A stretch of 64,000 nucleotides of DNA from Nostoc sp. FACHB-152 (GTDB lineage Bacteria > Cyanobacteriota > Cyanobacteriia > Cyanobacteriales > Nostocaceae), in contig NZ_JACJRV010000025.1 of assembly GCF_014697475.1 (NCBI RefSeq), forward strand, positions 1 through 64,000, read 5' to 3'. Under the pieces are notes generated by a model. That model made no database searches, was not told the DNA's origin, and saw only the letters and a program-made list of their open reading frames with translations. Made by a program: the position numbers and the translations under genes. Positions 33,001-42,000 of this stretch are shown here, piece by piece (within the stretch, counting starts at the first letter, position 1; each line of letters starts with the position of its first letter).

Positions 33001-36000
33001 GGACAACAACGACTTATGGCACTTCCTCTTGGCTTGGTATTGATGCCCTAGCTAAAGATCCCGATACGGTTGTAGGTACGCCCAAAGTAGAAAATATCAC
33101 TGAGCCTCAGCTACTACCAGAAGGGTCTTATTACTTCTTAGATGCTAACAATACGACCCGCTATGACTTTGTTAAACCCGACCCCGTGACCCTCGCCCAA
33201 AGAACCTATACGGGAGACAGTTGGACAGAAAGTACATGGTACGGAACGAAAACCTACTATCAACAGGTTATTAGCGAAACTAGACAGCAAGAAATTTATA
33301 CCCATACCATCGAAGCCGATCGCGCCATTAAGATTAACTTTATCGGCTATGACGAAGGGGCGATCTCGGTACAGTCCCAAGGAAATATTCTCCTTGATGG
33401 CCCGATACTCAACCCCACTGGCACAACTAGCCTTTCTTCCGATAAATCCATCAAGCAGGGCAGCGATAATGGCTATGTTGGCGGTCGTCGCGTCGAACTT
33501 TCTGCGGTTACGGGAATTGGATCTGAGCAAGCGATTCAGACGGATGTTGCTAATGAATCTACCGCTAGTGTAAAAGCAACAACGAGCGATGGCACGATTC
33601 AAATCTCAGAAATAGTCGGCGATTTAGCAGTCGATCAAATTAGCGCAGGCGGTGGCAAGGATGTCACGGTAACGGCGCAAGCAGGAATTAAGAAAGCTAA
33701 TGAAGGACTGATTAGCGGTGGCTCGATTACCCTCAACGCTCTCGGTGGCAACATTGGCGCGAGCGGTCAATCCATCGTCCTCGAATCCGGTACAACCCTC
33801 AAAGATAAAGTGAATATCACCGCCACAGGCGATATCTTCTTAAAGGAGAAAACGGGCGATCTACGGGTTGAGAAGATTGAGACAATTGGTAATGTTACCG
33901 TTGAAGTCAGTCAGGGTAGCATCGTCGATGCCAATCAAGAAGCACAAAGGGACGATCGCACCATTAACGAACTCAGAGCAGGTGTTTGGAGCGATCTACA
34001 ACTAACGGCAGGAACAGGAGCTACGGCGAAGATTGCTGAAACAATTAATGCTTTTGCCCAAGTTAAGGAGCAAGAATATAACACCTACTGGCAATATCGC
34101 AACACCCAAGCTAACCCCTCAGTTTACGACAGCAATCACCAAGTCACTCTCACTAATGAAGAAGTGGTGTTCTATGACAACTTCTACCGAGAACAGGGAA
34201 TTGCCCAAAATTTGAGCGGTGCAGCCCTCAACCAGTTCGTCCAGAATGCCATTACCACCTTAGAAAACTCCCGCACTCTCCAATACCATACCCTTCATGC
34301 TCAGTACGGACAGTTTGGTAATACCTTTAATGACAACTTCACCTATACCTTAACGGCAGAAGAAGATACAGCCTTAAGGGGCAGTATTAAGGTTTGGACA
34401 GAAGAAGAGTTGATCTACACCCTCAGTGCTGGGTTACTCAAAGCTGTATCTGATACCCAAGTCAGCATCGAAGACCCCAATATTATTGGCAACAATGTCA
34501 CCCTAATTACCTCCGGAGGGGTTGGTAAGAGCGATGGTCAAACCGTCATCGACCTCTCAGTGCAACCAGTGCAACTGACAAGCGACGATCGCATTAAGTT
34601 GGCAGCAGCAGAACGAGACGACCTCGTTTACCTGGGTGGAGATCCGGTGACAACGACGGTTAATTTTACTGATAATGGCTCGGCAGATACCATTACCCGT
34701 ACAGATACTGGTAGTTGGATTACTGATGGTTTCCAAGCGGGGATGTATATCTTTATCGAAGGCAACTCTACCAATGCCACCGATGACGGGCAATATTACC
34801 AGATTGCTAGTGTCACTGCTACTACTATCACTTTAACTGCCTCTACTAGTCTCCGTACTGAGTCCGGTGTGAGTGTAACCATTGCTCCAGTTGTCTTAGA
34901 CCCATCGGCGGCGGGTGCTGTGGTAACTGCGGTCATTATTAAAGAGCGCGAGGATATTGATGTTGATGCGCTGGGAGATATTAATGTGACGGCGGGTGCT
35001 GATGTCTTCTTAGGCTCGGAACTCAATATTAATCTCAATCAAATCCAAGCACAGGAGCAAGTGCGGATTAAGACCGGACAAAGTATTGTGAATGGCGGTG
35101 CTGCTGACTTGATTAATGTCATCAGTAGCGAACTGATCCTAGAAGCAGGACAAGGTTCAATTGGTACAGCAAGCGATCGCCTTGACATCAATCTCACTGC
35201 TAATGGAACGCTGACAGCCCGTGCTAATAATGACGTTTACATCTCGGAAACGTCAGGCAATATGAACTTAGAAGGCGTATTCTCGAAGACAGGTGGCGTA
35301 TATCTAAACGCAGCACAGGGTTCAATCGTTGATGCGCTCAACCACGACTTTACTAAGATCCAGGCGAATCGCGTCGAACTTACCGCAGGCGCAGCGATCG
35401 GGGAAAATGGCGATAATTTGGAAATTGATGTCGTCGGTACGGGAACTTTAACGGCGACAGCCCAAAATACTATTTGGATTGCGGAAACCTTTGGCGATCT
35501 CAATATTCGTAACGTTCTCTCTCGCACTGGTGATGTCAATCTACGCGCGCAACTGTCGATTCTCGATGCTGTTGACTTGAATAATCCCCTCGATCCTAAT
35601 TCGGGGGACGATACCACTGGCCCTGCAAGCAAGCCAAAAGCCGATATTATCGGTAATAACATTTCCCTAACGGCAGTTCTCGGCGGTATTGGTTTGAGTG
35701 GTAACGACCTCGATATTAATAGTGCCTTCTCTGGCGCGGGAACGCTAACAGCATCCAGTGGATTCGCCAATATTTACATCATTGAAACCGCAGGCGACCT
35801 CAGTCTGAATCAGGTAGGCACGGGTACGGGTGCAACTGCCTTTATTACCGTACCAGCTGGTAGTATTCTTGACGGTAATTCAGACCCGAATGGCTTTAAT
35901 ATCATCTCTGGTAAGACCTTCCTCGTCGCCTCTCAGAATATTGGGGCAGCAAATCGGGCAATTACAACTGAAATTGGCAATATTGAAGCTAAATCAACCG

Positions 36001-39000
36001 CAGGTAGCACTTGGGTTAGTAATACAGGTGCGCTGACCATAGGTGGAGTTGTAGATTCAACTGACCCCGGTATGGTCGCAGGTGGATCGATTAACTTGAC
36101 TGCTTCTAGTCCGATTACTGTAACCGAAAATCAACAAGCAGGTGCAGAGATTATAGTCTGGGCTACAGATGATAATAACGATAGCGATGTCGATGGAACT
36201 GCTACACCCGCAGATGACGATGCTGACTTCCTGATTGTCAAGAGTGGTATCAAGATTGAAAGCACAGGTTCCTACGTCAGGTTACTAGCGGGTGACGATC
36301 TCACCGTTGAAGCAGGCGCAATTGTGAAAGCAGCCGATTATGTAGAGTTGTACGGCGACTACCAAGGTGCTGTGGATGCTTCTGGCAGTAAGATTCAGGT
36401 ACTAGGTACAGTTGAAGCTAACACGCGCATTGACATCTCCGGTGATGCAAATAGCGATCGCTTCTTGTTAGACGGCAGTATCATTGCTCCGGTGGTGAAT
36501 CTGAATGCTGGTGCAGCAGACGATGAAATTGTTACATCAGGTACGATTACAGCTACAAACAGTATCAATTTCTTTGGTCAAGCAGGTGAAGACGAGATTA
36601 AACTGTGGGGCAATCTCAGTGCAACCGAAATAACTATTGATGCAGGTTCGGAAAACGATACAATTCTGCTCAATCCAGAGAATACTGAAGGAAATGCTCT
36701 AACTTTAGCAGGTGATACCAGCATCTTAGGTGGCACTGGTACAGACTTTATCCAAGTCTTCAAGTTGCCATCCCTAGATAAAGCAAGTCGCATTCTCCCT
36801 GGTCGGAATACCCCCGGTCGTGACACCCTCGATTTAGACGGACAAGGCGACGCAGACACATACGAAATCTCAATTACAGGTACTAGCACTGATTACATCA
36901 TCAATGTCTTTGATACAGGTACTACGGGTGCAGATACCCTGACCGTTTTCGGTACTGAGACAGCAGATAATTTACTCATGCGTGCCAGCGATCGCGAATT
37001 TGTTGATGGCGGTGTCGCTTTTGTCGCAGCACTGCATAGCGATCCGACAACAGATGTGGAACGGATTAACTACAACAAGAATATCGAACAGTTAACCGTT
37101 GATGCTCAAGGTGGCGATGACCAAATTACCCTAGATAATAACTGGACTCAAACTACAGTCAAGGGCGGTTTGGGCAATGATAGTTTCCAAGTTGGTCAAG
37201 TCTTCAAGACGGAAAGGGATGTCGCCAAAGCTAATTTAGCCTTTGAAGACGAATTTGCTACTACCCAGACTACTCGCGGTTTCCTCAGTAATGGAGTTAG
37301 CTTTACTACCACTATTGAAGGGGAAGCAGGTGAAGATACTTTTGTCGTCTTCCGTAATACAGCAACTCTGGATCTTGCTGGCGGTGATGGCAATGACTTG
37401 TTCGTGATTCGCTCCTTCGCTGAAGAAGGTTCTAGCGATAGTGCTGTCGATGCGGGCGCAGGTGCGGATACCGTAGAATACGTCGTGAATGCAGCGCTAA
37501 ATATTACTGGCGGTGCTGGTATTGATACCCTGCGAGTTATTGGTACGGAGTTTGGCGATAATTTCGTAGTTGCCGCAAATGGTATCTTCGGTGCGGGTCG
37601 CAGCATTACCTATGACGGGATTGAAATTCTCGAAATCGATGGTGCTGAAGGCGATGACAAGTTCTTCGTCCTCTCCACTAGCAATCTAGTGACAACCAAA
37701 CTCTTTGGCGGTTTAGGTAGCGATAGCTTTAGCATCGGCGGTGACAGTGCAGCAGTAGTAGGTGCAGATGGGGCGTTAGTTGCTCAAGCAGGAACCCACA
37801 AACTAGATAGCATTGCTGGTGCCTTATTTATTGATGGCTTCTCTGGTCAGGGTTCTGCGGGTGGTTTAGGCGATCCTGTGATTCTACCTGGTGAAACTAA
37901 TCAACGACCAGCAACGGGCAATGTCCTCGCTTATAATGGCACGGGAGCAGCTTCGGCAATTGATAACCTGACGGTAGAAACGAGCGATCTGCAAGCATTT
38001 ATCGCTGCTAATCCGGCGATCGCAGATATATCTGCTTTGGTCGGTCGCACCCTGGAAATTAGTAAGGGTAAAGGTATTAATCGCTTCTGGTTAATAGTTG
38101 GTGTTGCAGCAGGTTCTCTCCCCGGTCAAACTGTACTCACCTTACAAAACGCCAGCTTACCCGCATCTGAGTGGGAATTGCCCGACAGTAATAGCGAATT
38201 TGCCATTACTAATCTCTCGCCGAACTTCTTTGTCAATGAAAATAACAGTCGCGATACCGTTACTGTATTTAACGACGGCAGCACAGCTAATGGAGTGGGA
38301 ACGCTGAGTGCTTCAACCCTGACCGGATTTGGCATGAATCCTGCTGGTATTAATTATGGCAGTTTAGAAGTTGTCGAATTGTTATTAGGACAGGGAGACG
38401 AAGAACTAACGGTTACAGGCACAGCAGATGGCGCGATTACCTCCGTACATGGAGGCGGTGGCAATGACAAGATTACAGTAAGCGATCGCGGCGGCACAGA
38501 TGCACGAGGATTAGATGCGCCCTTAGCGATTTTTGGCGATACCTCCGCAGATGCTAGTCGTTATTCAGGCACAGGAACCACAATTCAACCTGGACTTGCT
38601 TGGAACTTCAACAACCCAGGCAACGATACCATTGATGCTTCCCTTTCTTCTGATAACGTGGTTATCTACGGCGGTGCAGGAAATGATAGTATTCGCGGTT
38701 CTCAAGCAGGCGACCAAATCGCTGGCGGTTCTGGCAACGATAACATTCAAGGGGAAGCTGGAAACGATATTATTTACGGCGATTCTGGTTTTAATGTTGA
38801 CCTAGTTGGACGCACTCTCAGCGTTCCTACAACTGAAACGGCTGGTCAAGATGCGATCGCAGGTAATGCAGGCGATGATATCATCTTCGGCGACCACGGA
38901 ATCGTCACCCAGACTGCCGCAACACCCAAACTTCTCAGCACCGATAACGTCCAACGCATCGAAACCACGAATGCTTCTGGTGGTGCAAACGACAATATTC

Positions 39001-42000
39001 AGGGTAATACAGGCAACGATCGCATCCTTGGTGGTGCTGGTGCTGACAATATTACTGGCGATGATAACGCAGATATTCTGATTGGGGATAATGGGGTAAT
39101 CGACTTCGTTATTAACGATAGCAATCTCGCTACCGTCGATATCATCCAAACCACTAACGCAACCATAGGAAGTGCTGATGTAATTTCTGGTAATGCCGGA
39201 GATGACACCATCTTAGGTGGTGCTTTGGGCGATAACATTGATGGCGGTAATGAAAATAACCTGATATTGGGCGATAACGGGGCGATTACCTATACTAACG
39301 GCGCAGTCAGTCAAATTGCCTCCACTGATTTCGCTCTAGGTGGCGATGACTCAATTACTACTACCACAGGTGCAGACATAATTGTTGGTGGTATTGGCAG
39401 TGATGTGATTACCGCCGCAGACGGCAATAATATTCTTCTGGGAGACAATGGCACTATCTCGATTGCGGCTAACGGACTGTCCCTGATTGATACCACAGCC
39501 CCAGAAGTCGGTGGCAACGATGTAATTAGCACTGGTACAAATAACGATGTGGTACTAGCGGGTAGTGGTAATGATACCGTTACGGCAGGTGATGGACAAA
39601 ACCTAGTCATCGGTGATAACGGCACTGCCACCTACGCAGCAGGTGTGTTACAGCGACTGGAAACCACCGATCCAACTCTTGGCGGTAATGACAGCATTAC
39701 TACAGGTGAGGGTGAAGACATCGTTTTAGCTGGTGTGGGTAGCGACACGGTTACTACTAACAGCGCGAACGATATTGTTCTGGGTGATAACGGGATCGTG
39801 GATTATGTAGGAACCGATGGCAATGCAGCCGATATTGACCTAATTACCACCACTAACCCGAATAATGGCGGGAACGATAATATCTCAACGGGTGCTGGCA
39901 ATGACTTCGTACTAGCAGGAACGGGTGCTGATACAGTCTCTAGCGGTAGTAGCAACGATCTGATCTTCGGCGATCATGGTGAAGTCAGGGGCGATATTAG
40001 TGCCAACGCATTGCCCTTAAATACCGCCAGCGATCCGTTTACCTTTACCTCCCTTAACACCCAAAATAGCGAAGGTGGTGGTAATGACAGCCTAGTAGGA
40101 GATGGCGGTGAAGATATTATTCTGGGCGGACAAGGCAATGACACCATCACAGGCAACGCAGGCGATGACGACATTTGGGGCGGTCACAACGTTGCTGGCG
40201 GTCAGGATGGCGATGATATTCTCGACGGTGGCGCAGGTAACGACGCGATCGCCGGTGATAATGCGAAGATTCTCCGCAAGGGTAACTCCATCAGTTCGCG
40301 CATCCGCACCCTCAGCAATGGCACTATTTACGATAGCAATGGCAACCCGTTAGTAACTGCCGCCTCCCAAGCTAATCCCACAGGGGTTAGCGAAAGAGAA
40401 ATCGTCCTTTACGACCACAGCGATACCCCTCTACCGCAAACATCCGGCAATGATAGTATTGCAGGTGGTGCTGATGATGATGTCATCTTCGGGCAACTGG
40501 GGAATGATACCATTCAGGGCGATGGTTCTACTTCCATCAATGTGTCAACAACGAGTCAATCAGTGGAAGACTTTGGTGGCGTAGGAACTGATGGCGATGA
40601 CTACATCGAAGGCAATGGTGGTAATGACTTAATCTTTGGTAATCTTGGTCAGGACGATATTATTGGCGATAGTTCCAGTCTATTTGGTCTAATTAATCCT
40701 AGCGATCGCCCGACAGGAGCAGATATCATCTTTGGTGGTGCCGGAACACAAACTGCACGCAATCATCTAGGCAACTTGTCGAGTCAAGGTCATGCCCTAG
40801 ATGCAGATACCATCTTGGGAGATAACGGCATAATTTATCGTCTAGTTGGCACAAATGGTACAGCTACAGGTAACTTCATCACATTTACCTACGATAACTA
40901 CGACCCAAATCTCAAAATTATCCCCAGGGCAGTCCGCTGGCTAGATTATACTCCTGGTGACAATGGCACAGGCGATCGCGGTTTTGCTGACATCATCTCT
41001 GGTGAAGGTGGCGACGACCAGATTCATGGCATGACAGGTAACGATGTCTTGTTCGGAAACGGTCAAGATGACGATCTGTTTGGTGAAGATGGCGCAGATC
41101 GTCTCTATGGTGGTGCTGGGGAAGATGGCATAGTCGGCGATAACGGCATGATTCGTACTAGCCGCAACGGTTCGACCGAAACACTTTACGGATTAACTAC
41201 TCCAAATCTCCAAGTGACCTTATCCGCTTCCAATGAAGTTGGTGCAGTTGAGTATATTACGGGTCGCTTGACCAAGGCATTTGTTTCCATAGCCTGGACA
41301 CAGGGAGGTAATGATGTTATATATGGCGGACTAGGAGATGACTTTATTCACGGTGGTGCTGGTGATGATGCCATATCGGGTGCAGAGGCTTTAGCAGCCT
41401 TCTATAACGCCGATCCAGTCACTAATCTCAACCCACTGGGCTACAATGCTACCACTCGCAAGTTAGCCGCCTATAATGCCAATAACCCCTATGCTAAGAT
41501 TAATGGCTTCCTACTGAATTTCGAGGCTACTGATAGTGCAGGTGTCAAGATTGAAGATGGAAAAGACCGTATCTTCGGCGATCTGGGTAATGACTGGCTG
41601 GTTGGTGGAACAGGTAAAGACCGTCTCTTTGGTGGTTTAGGAGACGACTTAATAAACGCTGATGATAACTTAGATACCAACGGCGGGCTGAACAACCAAC
41701 CAGATGCGCCAGCCTATGCTGACCCCGATTTCGTCTATGGTGGCGGTGGATTAGATGTGATGATTGCCAACACTGGCGGCGATCGCTTAATTGACTGGAA
41801 TGGTGAATTTAACAGTTACTTCGTTCCCTTCAGTCAATTTGGTGCGCCGACTGTGATTCGCATACCCAACAATAATTGGAAGACCTTTGTCACCAATCTT
41901 GGTCGAACCAGTGGCGCAGACCAATCCCTGACAGAACCTAATGGCGAAGTAGGACTTGTTAATAGTGACACTGGCGCACCCCGCGATCCTCAACCCGGTA

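Noticed and set aside
38650-41790. Regular short repeats considered as a CRISPR-like array
   Set aside because: They are codon-phased RTX nonapeptide repeats inside one open frame, without constant repeats and unique spacers.
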